54,155 nucleotides of DNA, from contig BFEA01000224.1 of NCBI GenBank assembly GCA_003427395.1, forward strand, positions 2,270,025 to 2,324,179, written 5' to 3'. This DNA comes from Chara braunii. Taxonomy: Eukaryota > Streptophyta > Charophyceae > Charales > Characeae. Position numbers and translations under genes: made by a program. The notes beneath the pieces are model-generated. The model was not told the origin of the DNA. It did not search any database and was given only the letters and a program-made list of their open reading frames with translations. The first letter of the stretch is position 1; the number at the start of each line of letters is the position of its first letter. Positions 1-11,627 of the stretch are shown piece by piece.

Positions 1-2
1 AT

Positions 3-1200
<1,198 letters not shown>

Positions 1201-1205
1201 CGAAT

Positions 1206-1218
1206 CTTTATTTATTGG
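1206..1218 (-). promoter_or_regulatory. CCAAT/TATA-like element upstream of GapC
   Basis: On the minus strand this reads CCAATAAATAAAG, about 200 bases upstream of the GapC ATG. It joins a CCAAT pentamer to an AATAAATAAA TATA-like run. A start about 25-35 bases downstream would give a 5' UTR of roughly 165 nt. Position and composition are the only evidence. Confidence 0.35.
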
Positions 1219-1328
1219 TTTTCCGGGCACGCCCTCCGCGCCGGCCGAGCCTCGCTGCTACGGGGTTCCCCGTATGCCTACAATTAGGAGGGGTGGTAGG
1301 TACTATTTGTTTTTGTTTTTTCTGGGAA

Positions 1329-1450
1329 GGTAGGTACCACCGTCTTCCCCGGAACATAACGCACCCTAAAAATGAATGTATACGAGCTATATTTCCGGCC
1401 AGATACGGTCAAAATCAGGGTGCGTTGTGTTCGGGGGACGACGGTAGGTA
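1329..1450. mobile_element. Short MITE-like inverted-repeat element with candidate 8-bp target duplication
   Basis: Two inverted arms, 1339-1367 and 1417-1445, match at about 26 of 29 positions. They share the core AACRYAACGCACCCT and flank a 49-bp loop. The same octamer GGTAGGTA lies directly outside each arm (1329-1336 and 1443-1450), as expected for an 8-bp target-site duplication. It carries no coding capacity. It sits about 120 bp upstream of the presumed GapC promoter. The superfamily is uncertain; 8-bp duplications are typical of hAT elements. Confidence 0.6.
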
Positions 1451-1574
1451 GTGTGAGGTAACATTGAGAGAAGGACATAGGTTTTTTTTTGGAAAAAATA
1501 GAAATAAAAAAAACGCCGGCCTGTACGGTGACTCTGCCGTGTCCTTTTTCACCTTTTTTTTTTTTTTTTTTCCC

Positions 1575-1868
1575 TATATTCTTCTCTCAACTTCTGTTTT
1601 TGCCTTTCACTGCCTACTCCTAGGCTATCTAGAGGGGACCCCTGCAAGCATAGTTTTCATGTTGCCTCTTGCCCCTAATGTTTAGGGTATAGGATTGGGG
1701 CCGCCAGTGGGGGTCTGGCTAACACAAAGACCGAGACCTGCCAGTAGCTGCGCCTCCCTTTCTCATCGTCCTCCACCCGTCATCCAGTAGCAGCAGTAGC
1801 TATGGCCAACACTCTCCCACACACCAGACACAACCCACTCGCGCTCGCACTCACAGTCTCACATCCAT
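1575..1868. repeat. Dispersed repeat family J, copy 1
   Basis: This block is homologous to 25561-25922 in the same orientation. Shared landmarks in order are CTACTCCTA, GGGGACCCCTGCAAGCATAG, TTTAGGGT, GGGGCCGCC, GGCTAACACAA and GCCAACACTCTCCCACACAC. Copy 2 carries roughly 60 extra bases in the middle. There are no long ORFs and no obvious terminal repeats. A run of about 19 T precedes it at 1554-1572. Confidence 0.7.
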
Positions 1869-2011
1869 GTTGATCATAGATTTCACGAATACCGATGAGG
1901 AGTATCCAGAGGACGATCCCAATTGGTTGGCACTAAGTGCACCACAGGTTTGTCTTTTTTTATTTTTTTTTCCCTTTTCCCTTTCTGTTTTGGCAATAAG
2001 AGACCAGCCGT

Positions 2012-2150
2012 ACCATTATTATTATTATTGGGTACCATTATTATTATTATTGGGTTATAATCCGTCCTGGCAGGAATTGAACCCATGACATTGTGCTGTT
2101 TATGAACACAGTCCCATATGTGCACCATTCCGAAACTGGGCCACCCCTAT
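2012..2150 (-). mobile_element. tRNA-derived SINE-like element
   Basis: On the minus strand an A-box-like TGGCCCAGTTTCGG (2143..2130) is followed by a perfect B-box GGTTCAATTCC (2083..2073). The region then runs into ATAACCC and two (TAA)n tracts (about 2012-2052). An internal pol III promoter plus a simple-repeat tail is the usual SINE layout. Spacing and stems do not support a functional tRNA. Confidence 0.55.
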
Positions 2151-2413
2151 AGGTCTCATCCCCGGACTCATTCACCCCACACACCCCAGGTAAGGGGTTC
2201 GCCACACGACTCCCGAAATCATTCATCAAATTTAGGGGGTTCAGCTTCGCCACACCAGCTCGTCAGATCTAATTTGGGAGCTGTCAGGGGGAAAAGTCCT
2301 CGTGTGAGTATGCCTTAAGGTTAACAAAGACGATGCCATGGAGGATAAACAGGATATGAAGGAGGAGGATAAAGAGAACGAAGGGGTTGAGGAGTAGGGA
2401 GAGAAAGATGAGC

Positions 2414-2595
2414 AAGAGAGTGTGGAGGAGGAGGAGGAGGAGGAGGAGGAGGAGGAGGAGAATGCGGAGCAGAATGCGGAGGAGATGGAGGAGGAGGAGG
2501 AGAATGCGGAGGAGGAGGAGGAGGAGGAGAATGCGGAGAAGGAGGAGGAGGAGGAAGAGAATGGGGAGGAGGAGAAGGAGGAGGAGGAGGATAAA
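2414..2595 (+). repeat. (GGA)n-rich purine tract
   Basis: Imperfect GAG/GGA triplet tract with interspersed AATGCGGAG units. It would read as poly-Glu or poly-Arg in different frames and as Leu-rich on the other strand. I see no supporting gene structure around it, so it is listed as low-complexity DNA. Confidence 0.8.
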
Positions 2596-2687
2596 CATGC
2601 TGATTCGCTTGTGAGTGTTTGTTGAGCTTCCTTCTGAGATTTCAGTCTGCCACTTCGAGGCAGTCCTGTTTGGCGTTCACATCAGTT

Positions 2688-2842
2688 AGGGTCTCGCTAC
2701 ACAAAACAAAAACAAAACGAGTGCATCTGCCTACGAAAGGTGGCAAAATACACTCGTTACTATGTATAGCAAACCCATGAACCTGGCCATTTTCTGCAAG
2801 AAGATGCACTCGTTTCGTTTTTCGTTTCGTGTCCCGACGCCT
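2688..2842. mobile_element. MITE family A, copy 1
   Basis: A 155-bp inverted-repeat element. The left end starts GGGTCTCGCTACACA and the right end, reverse-complemented, starts GGCGTCGGGACACG. Both arms continue into AACGAGTGCATCT. The interior matches copy 3 at 24302-24450 when reversed (TAGTAACGAGTGTAT is shared). It is non-coding. Confidence 0.75.
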
Positions 2843-2913
2843 TATTCTTGATCACCACCATGGTCAGTCGGTTTTGTTGTTCACTTCACTCTGGAGTCTG
2901 GGCCTTGCCTCAC

Positions 2914-2942
2914 CAGGTTACAGGGTATAACCCTGTAACCTG
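2914..2942. repeat. Perfect 13-bp palindrome (hairpin)
   Basis: Arms CAGGTTACAGGGT and ACCCTGTAACCTG flank a 3-base ATA spacer with no mismatch. Related GGTTACAGGG strings occur at about 8905 and 9040. Confidence 0.8.
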
Positions 2943-3455
2943 TGTCAGGAGGGAAGTGTCGAGGGAGGAAAGCACTTCCTGTCCGTCAGAACTAGGTTGG
3001 TCAGTACTGGGGAAGGTTGCGGTGCCCTGTTACCCTAGCATGAAGGGGGTATGAGATCAAGTGAGTTCCGGTACGTGGACTGAAAGCCTGGACAGACTTT
3101 CCGTCTGTTGAAGGGGGAATTCTGGATAGTAGGTTGTTTCAGTTTTGAGCCCCCGGTTCATATAGTTTTGCAAGCCTTTCCAGATATTTTCAAAAACAAA
3201 AAGATTTAGTAGTTGTGGATTGAGTAACTTAGCAATAGGTCGGTAGGTCAACAGTTAATATTCATGGTTTCGTAAAATGCTCCTGAACTTCTTTTGTAGT
3301 TCTTAGATTGTTCTTAGCCGAATTTCTCAGATTGTCTTAAATTCTTCTGAACTCCTTTTGTACTTCTCAAACTGTTCTCAGCTAAAATTCTCAGATTGTT
3401 CTTAGCCAATGCCAGGTAATGGCCCTGGCATTCCAAATCCTTTGTATCATTTTAT

Positions 3456-3916
3456 ATGGGACGCTGGGCCCGGTTCCCAGCACGTGTTGCTCCCCACGAA
3501 TAGACTGGAGCATTTGTCCCCCCTCCCCCCCCCCCAAAAAAAAAAAAACAGGCTTATTGTTATTGCAGATTGGCAAAGGAAGGGCCCTCTGAGGTTTTCT
3601 CGTACATGGGCGTGGGACAGTCGTTTGGTGTCAAGGAAAGTTGGTGTTTTGCCCATGGTTGTGTCCCCGTCTTGAGAAGACACTGCTAGTTGTTGAACTT
3701 AGAGGAAAAAACTCTGAGCCGTTTTTGGGCTTATTGCTGCCAGTGGGAGTTATTTGTGTTAGTGCCTTTTCTTTGGGTCACCATTATGCTCACAAGCTAA
3801 AGTTGTAAAGCTAGAAGTGGCTATCTCTGTCAGAGTATAGTGGTCTTGAGTTTTGACTTTTTGGAAGATGAACTCGACACGCAGAAAGGAATGGGACGCT
3901 GGACCCGGTTTCCAGC
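3456..3916. repeat. Pair of short direct repeats around ATGGGACGCTGG
   Basis: Positions 3456-3482 and 3891-3916 share the pattern ATGGGACGCTGG, R, CCCGGTT, Y, CCAGCA, with two differences. Each copy can form a small CTGG/CCAG hairpin. The DNA between holds poly-C/poly-A runs and no gene. Confidence 0.6.
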
Positions 3917-4262
3917 ATATGCCTGAGCTGCGTATGGGCTCCAGAAACTCCGGGTTGTTTGTGAGGGATTCCCGACCTCCTTTCATTTGATAATTTCTTC
4001 CAAAAAAAAAAAAAAAAAAACAGTGGCTGGCCCACCATTGAAAAAAAAAAATTGGCGGCCTCCAAAGTGGTGTGGGTTTCACGCTGACACCCACCGGCCT
4101 ATATGTGGTGTACTGGTGCTCCACCAGTACCTTCCAGACTCTTTTTGCCGACTTGGTGGCGAATATTAGGCCCCCTGTGCGCCAAGCTTTGCCGAAGCAC
4201 GCCTTTTATTTCGCCCCTTTTGGCTGGTGCCGCCAGCCGCTTTGCTTCGGTAGCATTGTTCA

Positions 4263-4434
4263 CCTGGGGCATGGTCGCACTCCCAAACAGGATCGGATCG
4301 AATGCCTGAATCTGGACGTGTTTGTCGACAGGTGCAGGAAATTGAGATTGAACTGCTTTCCTGCATCTCTGCATAAAACACGTCCACATTCAGGCATTCG
4401 ATCCAATCCTCTTTGCTAATGGGACCTCGCCCCT
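4263..4434. mobile_element. Foldback element family B, copy 1
   Basis: Long imperfect arms: ATCGAATGCCTGAATCTGGA on the left pairs with its near-complement in 4377-4410, and the outer ends are TGGGGCATGGTC and GACCTCGCCCCT. Total length is about 172 bp with no coding potential. A second copy lies immediately downstream in the same orientation. Confidence 0.7.
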
Positions 4435-4479
4435 GAAATCTGCGGCTTGGGCGCTTGGATGTTACCAAGCTGACCTGGG

Positions 4480-4562
4480 CTTTTTTATTTTATTTTATTT
4501 TTTTTGGGGGGGGGGGGCTTGGTAGCACTGCAGGGGGCGTTCTGGAAAAAAAAAAAAAAAAA
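4480..4562 (+). mobile_element. Short poly(A)-tailed insertion between the family B copies
   Basis: The 13-mer AAGCTGACCTGGG occurs at 4467-4479 and again at 4563-4575. The DNA between is T-rich, then a G run, then unique sequence ending in about 19 A. A poly(A) end plus a 13-bp direct duplication suggests target-primed retrotransposition of a small RNA or truncated element. The source RNA is not recognised. Confidence 0.5.
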
Positions 4563-4572
4563 AAGCTGACCT

Positions 4573-4740
4573 GGGGCGAGGTCCCACTAGCAAAGAGGAT
4601 TGGATTGAGCGTCTGAATCTGGACTTGTTTGTGGAAAGGTGCAGAACATCGAGATCCAACTGCTTTTCTGCATCTCTGGTTCAAACATGTCCAGATTCAG
4701 GATATTTATGCTATACTCTTTGCTGGTGGGAACTCGCCCC
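4573..4740. mobile_element. Foldback element family B, copy 2
   Basis: About 168 bp, homologous to 4263-4434. Its left end GGGGCGAGGTCCCACTAGCA pairs with the right end TGCTGGTGGGAACTCGCCCC, a cleaner terminal inverted repeat than copy 1. The interior again carries CTGAATCTGGAC and its inverse. It is non-coding. Confidence 0.75.
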
Positions 4741-4883
4741 TGGGGGATGTAGGTTGTCGAAGTGTTGAAAATGCGCTCTCAGACTGACTCTGAGTCAGAG
4801 ATTCTCTGTCAGAAAGTCTTGGTGCAGCTCCTTCCTCAGCCAAACAGCCTCAGAGCAGCCCAGTCTCCTTTCCCCTCAAATGT

Positions 4884-5317
4884 GCCTCAGGGCAAACTCA
4901 TACTAGGCTAAGCACCTATTTTAAATTCGTAAAATCGTGAAGTTTACGTGACTTGTGGGGTCACAAGGGGCACGTATGTTGCGTTTTCACGCAAACGGGC
5001 ACGTAAATGTCACCGGCCTGGACAGTCGCGGGGTTACGCATTTTGTGGGGACCTCTGGAAGTCCCCGCAATTGCGTATCTCTTTTAGGCCTATTTCTTTC
5101 TGAGAAAAAAAATAAAAAAAATTGACGTTTGGTAGGCAGACTCTCGTAAGGAAAAAAAAAAGAAAAAAAGGGGGACCGATTTTTATGCGCCGCGCTGTGT
5201 GACTCCTCAGGCCGTATAATCGCATTTGGAGACCAGGTCGAGACTGTGCTTTCTGTTTTGTGACGGATACCCGTGTGCTGTGTGATCGTAAGTGCTAATG
5301 TGAGTATTCCCTGAGGC
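4884..5317. mobile_element. MITE family C, copy 1 (434 bp)
   Basis: The left end GCCTCAGGGCAAACTCATAC is inverted at the right end, whose reverse complement starts GCCTCAGGGAATACTCACAT. The ends match family C copy 2 (GGGCATACTCACACTA). The direct repeat TTTCCCCTCAA is found just outside on both sides (about 4870 and 5379). No ORF of note. Confidence 0.6.
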
Positions 5318-5541
5318 AGGAAAGATGGCATTGCGAAACTTTTTGGCATTGCGAAACTTTTTTTGGTACATTCTACTTTCCCCTCAACTGTGCCTCAGAG
5401 CGCGTGACTGGGGCTCATATCACTGACCAGAATATATATGCCTGCTCTGAGTCCTGATTCTCGTCACTGCTCTGTGCCCTTCAAGTTTCCCTTTCAAGAC
5501 ACATGGAGCAGTGCAGTGACCAGAATGAAGCAGTAGACTGA

Positions 5542-5661
5542 GGGCATACTCACACTACAACTTTTTTACCTATTTTTGGACGGAATTGCGGCCAGATACA
5601 TCCAGGTATGGCCCTGAATGCGGTCAGATACACTCGAGATACTGCTAGTGTGAGTATGCCC
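5542..5661. mobile_element. MITE family C, copy 2
   Basis: Perfect 16-bp terminal inverted repeats GGGCATACTCACACTA at 5542-5557 and 5646-5661. CTGAG directly outside each end overlaps the terminal G and may be the target duplication. The interior holds AATTGCGGCCAGATACAT, which is also recognisable at about 52080. Confidence 0.75.
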
Positions 5662-7295
5662 TGAGAGCATACTCCCACAAGCACTTTCCTATATATATAT
5701 TTTCTCCGGTCAGGTCGAGCGGCAGTGGTCGGGGCCGTCACTACGTGGCCATGCTGTGCCTCTAGTGCCAGCGACGTGTCTGGAGTGTATTTTTTGGCTG
5801 TGACAGACCTTTCTTTGTTTCGTGGATGTTTTGCTGGCTTGTGATGGGGTGTGAACCGACAGTCTGTAGAGTTTTCCATCTGGTGTGGGTGAGTGATAGT
5901 CTACTTTCTCTACTTTGATTTTGGTTAAGGTAGATTATCATTTACAGTGTAATCAGTGAGGGGATTCTGCAGACTGTTGAGGGTTCAGCCTCCTGATGAG
6001 TCGGTGAAACTCCGACGAAACAGTTTGTCACAGCCCCTCGTTTGTTGTCCTCTTCTCACTCTCTGCCTACGGTTTACCGGGCAGTTCTATTTGACGATAT
6101 ATATATATATATATATATATATAGATTTGGCCTTTCTGTGGTCTTGCAGAGGACCCCAAATCCGGGCTCGTTTCATTTTTTGAGAGTTGGCTGTCAAGGG
6201 GCGGAAAGGGGGGTATAAATTGTTTTTAAAGGGGCTAATAGGGGTTAAAGGGGGGTCCTTTAGTGTGATTTTGTTATTTTCTTTTTTATCTCCGACTCGG
6301 TGAGGAATTCCGATGTGACCCTCAGCCAAGTTGTTTGTATTGGGGGCCACACGAAAAACGTGCGTGAACGGTGAAGCGGCGATAGCGGCGGTGGAGGCGC
6401 CCAGTCGTCAGCTGCGGCCGAGTAGGACGCAACGTCTGAGCATGGGGACGCTGGTTCTCTCTACGAGGTGCCTACCCTTCCAAGCACCATAGCCGTGTGA
6501 GAGCTATGGCGATAGTGCCCTGGCATAGCCTAGCCCTTGAGTGGGTTAGGGAGTGCCTTTGCACTCTTACACCAAGGCGTCCTGGCAGCTCTGCATCTGA
6601 CCTCCATACCAACCTTCATACCTAACAGGATCTCGACACCAGAGGAGCCGTCCTCCCCTCAAGCCTTTAGCTAGAAAGCGGGGGCTCCTTTCTAACCATC
6701 CAAAGGCCGTGTGGATTTCTTTCATGACATGTCATCTCGACTGCCTCCACAGTTTTGAGGTTGCTTTTTATCTTGGACAATCCAGATGTACTGGCCCCAG
6801 ATTGCTGGGCGAGTACAAATTTATCAGGAAAAGCATGGAAGGCGGAGTTGCACAATTGGACTCAGTGGGAGAGCGTGCGGCTGCGGTGGCAGCACTTCGG
6901 CATGTCCAAGAGCTTCAGCAGGTCTCGTTGGACCCATCCACATCACAAGGCAGTTTGATGTTCATTTACTTCATGTTCTGCTTTCTTTGTTAATTGGTTC
7001 TCTTTGGCCACAGTGCCTGTGAATGGTTACATACAAGGTTGCTTTGGTTTCTTTTCCGTTCTGTTTAGTTTTCCGTTCCTGGTTGATGGTGTAGTTTTAA
7101 GATTTTTGTCCATTGGTATTTGAGTTCTTATGAAGATTTGAGATATCTGTTGGAAACATATGCATGACGCGTTTCCCTCGTGTGATTGATGGCCTTGGTC
7201 AGTCTGTTCTCGCCGAGGCTTGGACTTGGGATTTGTGCTTGGTGTTGCAATTTTTTACAATCATATGTTCTTTCACAGATTCTCGATGTTCTTAA
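5662..7295. other. No gene recognised; (TA)n tract at 6097-6123
   Basis: I see no conserved coding sequence on either strand. The segment holds a 26-base TA microsatellite and a small hairpin around CCATAGC/GCTATGG (about 6489-6510). A start resembling another family C end (GAGAGCATACTCCCAC) lies at 5664. Confidence 0.5.
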
Positions 7296-7430
7296 GTGTT
7301 GGTTAGGTTTGTGGTTCTTGGGACTTGGTTAGGTTTGTGGTTCTTAGTACTTGGTTCTTGCTCTGCTAGCAGTGCTGGTTAGGTCTTTGGTTCTGGGTAC
7401 TTGGTACTTGCTCTGCTATTACGATTCGTT
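7296..7430 (+). repeat. Degenerate GGTTAGG-type tandem repeat
   Basis: Three to four imperfect units of about 35-60 bp contain GGTTAGGTTTGTGGTTCT and ACTTGGT. The plant telomere-like heptamer is not tandem, so this is not a telomere tract. Confidence 0.55.
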
Positions 7431-8042
7431 GGGCCCCTGCTTGTAGGTTTTGTTATGGCACTGTGAGAGGAATTGTGCCGGTTCTGTCGACGTGTTAGAT
7501 GCCTTGACTCGGGAATTGTGCCTGTTGTGTTGTATCGAACGCAGACAGTCTCGTGGTCTTGCCGAGTGTTGTTTTAGGTATTTGATCCATTGCACTGGGG
7601 ACATGTGCCTTTGTCGCGATAGATGTATCGGCCCACAGTTTGTGCGTTTTTTTCTCACACTTTGCGGAGTCATCGTTCCTTTAGTTTGATTTCTTGTAGG
7701 TTTCTGCAGCTATAATTGGGTACTTCACTTCTTCCTTCGAGTGTTGTTGACGTATTAGATTCTCGGGACCGCTTCTATTATTGCCATGTTGCGATGTTTC
7801 GGCTCCATGTTCGTGCGTTTCTACTGGTACTTAGGGGAGGAAATCTCTTGGTGTTAGTAGAATTCTTTACGGCCATTCGCATCGATAGACTCGTTCTATT
7901 TTGAGCGAGAGCCAAGTACGCAGATAGTCAACCACGGAGTGCGCTTAGTTGATATTAGGAAGGGTTTGACATTCTGCCTACCGGGACCCACTGAAGTTTA
8001 TTTTCTGAAAGTGGTTGTTCTTGAAGCGCAAGAAACAGTGAT

Positions 8043-8430
8043 GGAGGGTCACCCATGCCTTGAGTGGCGTGGGGAGTGTTCTACGCTTGACTTGTGGTCA
8101 CCCTGGGAACTCCTGCTCACATTTTCAGCACTTACATACTAACGGTAGAATCTGGGAAATCAACATGATGAAGGGACGAGACCTGTGCTGGGTATGCAAA
8201 GCCCTGAAGTCCTATGGGCGACACCGCCAGCAGCGGGAGTGGGAGACTCACTAGTGGCGATGGGAAAGTTTCCGTGCGCTAACGGTAAAACATTTCCCAT
8301 CCATAACCGCGTTTGGAGTCACAGTGGCGTTCACGTTCTAAGAGTGGCTGATCTCCAAGAGCAGGAACAGTGACACAGGGTCACCCATACCTTGAGTGGT
8401 GAGGGGAGTGTCCTGCGCTCGACTTTCTGC
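8043..8430 (+). repeat. Direct repeat pair, about 335-bp spacing
   Basis: The block GGGTCACCCATGCCTTGAGT (8046) and its surroundings recur at 8379 with TACCTTGAGTGGTGAGGGGA. The preceding AAGAGCAGGAACAGTGA also has a counterpart at about 8026. It looks like a decayed two-unit tandem duplication. No coding gene is evident. Confidence 0.6.
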
Positions 8431-8619
8431 TATCCTTTTTTTTTTTTTTCAGAAAAAACATCAGAAAATTCCATGACAATGAAGCTAAGGGTATTTTGAG
8501 AAAGTCCAAAAAGAATTGAAAGAATTTTAGAGCTACTTCAGGGCTACTTCAGAGCTTTTGTGTAAGGGACTGCAGAGATAAACAAAAAGCAGAAGAAGAC
8601 TCGGGAATCCACCAACAGT

Positions 8620-9780
8620 TCTCCTCACCCCACTCCGGCAAGACTTACTGCAGCAAAGCCACCATCTCTACTACTGCTATGCCCTATTTCTGTCCTACCA
8701 GCTAGCCCCTTCGCTAACAGGACGTGTGATACCTTTCTCTCTCGATCCCTTCCCTTCCCGTTACTCAGATAAAGGTACGGGAATAGCCTGCAAAATTTCT
8801 AAAAAGGCCCCCAATCCTGCAAAATCCCTAACAGATCCTTCCAAGGGTCTCCAACACTGTCGTAATCCCTGTTGAGCTTCCAGGCCTCACACCCCCTATC
8901 CTGCTGGGTTACAGGGCAACGCAACTCACCCCAGCTCCGGCCAGCGTTGTCTCAGCAGCAACCCTTAGTTGTCCCGTGGGATGCCTCCCCAAAGCACCCC
9001 CAGATCTCTCTACCAGGCCTCATGCCCCTGCGTCAATAGGTTACAGGGCAATACCCCAGCACCGGCCAGCGTCGTTCTGGCGTCGAACAGCCTTGGGTCA
9101 CCAAGTATTACAGCTTGGAGCTACCTAGAAGAGATTGCCAGGAAACCCAAGGATCCAGAAGACAGTTTAAAAACAGAACAGACTACCCCCTTTTTTGAGA
9201 ATTTTTGAAAGTTAAGATACCGGGGCCATTACCCGGCTTTGACTCTGAGATATTACAATGACTTCATACGTGTCTGCAACAGTCTTCATGGTTTAAACAG
9301 GCCCCCCAATCAATCCCCTTGTCCCTACTCCAGCAAGACTTACTGCAGCCGAGCCACCATCTCTGCTGCTGCTGTGCTCTATTCCCATCCTACCAGCTAA
9401 CCCTCTCACTAGTAGGACGCATGACACCCCACCTTCTGCATACCACAGTTCTGTCTTCGTCATCGAAGGGGAGGTCCCGGAAAGTCGACAAGTGCACCAG
9501 TTCTGTCTTTGTCATCAAAGGGGAGGTCCCGGATCACCCTCCCCAACTCCATCCTAGCAAAGGGTTCGAAGGACCATATCCTCAGCATAACCCAACAGAA
9601 CCTGCACTCACCTCCTTCACCCCCCCAACTCTGTCCTAGTAAAGAGTTCGACAGACCATGTCCTCAGCGAGACCAAGACACAATCCTCACCCTGCAATCT
9701 CCTGCCCCCTCGGAAATTCCAGTTTCCGTCATCGAGGGGGTAAACCAGCGCCGCCTAAGGCCAATCGCACTAAAGTAAAC
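8620..9780 (+). repeat. Nested degenerate duplications, no gene recognised
   Basis: Several pairs recur in order: GCAAGACTTACTGCAGC at 8639 and 9332; GGTTACAGGGCAA at about 8908 and 9042; GGGGAGGTCCCGGA at about 9468 and 9520; AAAGGGTTCGA / AAAGAGTTCGA at about 9560 and 9640. Open frames are short. The mix of repeats suggests an old repeat-derived segment, not an active gene. Confidence 0.55.
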
Positions 9781-9994
9781 CCTCATCAGCCGGTACCCAT
9801 CCGACAGCCAAAGCTGCCCGACGCCAATCGCATCTAATGACGGTTTCCCTAGCCGGTACTCCTCAGACAGCCCCGATATACCCCTCTCTCCGTCCTCACA
9901 AAGAGTCATCTCGTGCCCTTTGCCCCCCTTCTTGGACAGATCCCCCGGCTCAACAGAATCACCCCATAAGAGTCTGCAGCCTTTGATCAAACTT

Positions 9995-10370
9995 AGAATT
10001 TGCTGAGATCTCCAGAGTCAGAAATTTTATAGAGCTTCAATAGGAATTTATTTGAAGATTCCAAAATTCTTTAGAAGCTTTTGTAGGCAAAAATTTCAAG
10101 AAAGTTTTTAGAAAGTTTTATAGGAATGTTTCAAGAAATGGCGTTTTTCTTAGAAGCTTTTATAGGAAAATATTTCGAATTTTTTTTTTTTTGGAAAGTT
10201 TAATAGGGAAGTGTTTCGAGAACCAGAGGATTTTTGAAGCTTTTCAGTTGTAGAATCAGAAGTTTCTTAGAAGCTTTGATAAGAAAATATTTCAAAAATA
10301 TTTTTAAGAACTTTTACAAGGAAAAAAAATTGAGAATCAGACGTTTTGTTGGAAGCTTTTATAGGAATTC
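9995..10370 (+). repeat. AT-rich degenerate tandem repeat
   Basis: Recurring units of roughly 55-65 bp are built on TTCTTAGAAGCTTTTATAGG followed by AAAATATTTC. The spacing drifts between units. No coding frame. Confidence 0.65.
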
Positions 10371-10417
10371 CACTACGATGTTTGAAGTCTAATCTAAGCA
10401 TGTCAACAGAGCTCTCA

Positions 10418-10545
10418 CAAAGCAGGATCAGAATACAAGATTCGTCAGATCGAAAACTACCGTGATTGAATTCTGAGCAAAGTTTTTACAATCAGGATCA
10501 GCATACAAGATTCGCCAGATCGAAACCTACCGTGATGGAAATCTG
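10418..10545 (+). repeat. Two-copy 72-bp tandem repeat
   Basis: CAGGATCAGAATACAAGATT (10423) recurs as CAGGATCAGCATACAAGATT (10495), and both continue into CAGATCGAAA and ACCGTGATKGAA. The copies are about 90% alike. Confidence 0.7.
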
Positions 10546-11310
10546 ATTTAAAGGCTAACTTATATAGCAGTAGGTTAATAGATCGCAAGAGAAGGGGCCA
10601 GACTGAGCCAAAGGGCAATCAACCAACTAGTGAATATCCCCCTCCCCTCTTCTTCAACACCCGATCTTACCGCAACCCCTCAAACCCTACCCCGGCATCT
10701 TCNGGGGAGGAAAACACCCTTCCTCCCACTGCTAGCAACGAGGCTCTAGGCAACACTAACACCGAAACTTCAATGGCCATCTTCCATCTCCCAAAGAAGA
10801 ACAAAAGATGGTGTGGCTCCTCCTCGCCAAACCCGTTGGCGAGACACCACAGGGGGTTCAAACCTCCATATACATCCACTTACAGTACTATTGAAGAAGA
10901 GGAGGAGGGGGAGGACAAGCTGTTCCCGCACTAAACGCAGAGCCGACAGTGTCCGTAGTCCAGCTGCTATGTAGTACTGCCTCCCGTCGTGCATAGACAA
11001 AATTATCTTGGTGCCTGTCCATCGTTACTAGAAGGTAGAAAGCGCCAACACATACCACACCACTCTCTGCTGATTGATCGTGCCCCTCTTGTTAGGTCCA
11101 CCATCATTTCCGGAACACGGCCGCCATAGCTATCAACTGCAAGCGCACAAACAAGAAGATCCGCTGGTGCCGTACGACGGGCGTCGCCATCTCCTTACCC
11201 CGCTTCCACTCTTACCCACACTCCACGTGTAAACTCCCGCACCCTCCTCCCACTAGTCGGCTCACCCAACTTTGCCCTGTTGTGAAAGCGCCGCCGACGA
11301 ACCGGTTCCG
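10546..11310. other. No gene recognised
   Basis: GC-moderate DNA with a single ambiguous base at 10703 and only short open frames on both strands. No domain, tRNA or repeat partner was recognised here. Confidence 0.4.
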
Positions 11311-11314
11311 GCCG

Positions 11315-11342
11315 GGCGCAGCGCTCCCGGTAGCGCTGCGCC
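11315..11342. repeat. Perfect 11-bp GC hairpin
   Basis: Arms GGCGCAGCGCT and AGCGCTGCGCC flank a 6-base loop CCCGGT. It is terminator-like in shape, but there is no adjacent gene or T tract in a eukaryotic setting that would give it that role. Confidence 0.75.
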
Positions 11343-11543
11343 GGTCCGTACTCCTAAATCGAGCTTTCCTGGAAAATCCGGCTCATATCTTCCCCACTCG
11401 TATATTCTGTGGGCGCGGTTATCCACCTCTCCCTCTCTTTGAATTCCCTTGGACTCTCTATATGTGGCCGTTCTCTTGGTTGTTCTCAATCATCTATTTT
11501 TTTGTCAACAATATTAATACGCCCAGCTTCAATTTTTGTTAAG

Positions 11544-11627
11544 ATTAAAATTTAGCACACACTTGGACGTAATTTTAGAATTGATCTGTATCTAAATTTC
11601 AATACAGATAAATTTAAAATTACGTCC
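11544..11627. repeat. AT-rich palindrome with a direct-repeat partner
   Basis: GGACGTAATTTTA (11565-11577) and TAAAATTACGTCC (11615-11627) form the outer stem, with an inner ATCTGTAT/ATACAGAT stem. The 34-bp block 11544-11577 recurs with one mismatch at 12698-12731 in the same orientation. The two copies bracket about 1.1 kb that contains MITE K1. Confidence 0.7.

Noticed and set aside
2284-2625. Poly-Glu, poly-Arg or poly-Leu small proteins
   Set aside because: Frames of a GGA-triplet low-complexity tract with no gene context.
7296-7430. Interstitial telomere repeat (GGTTAGG)
   Set aside because: The heptamers are isolated within longer, unrelated repeat units.
11315-11342. Rho-independent terminator
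   Set aside because: The hairpin is perfect, but there is no following T tract, no adjacent gene and the genome is eukaryotic.
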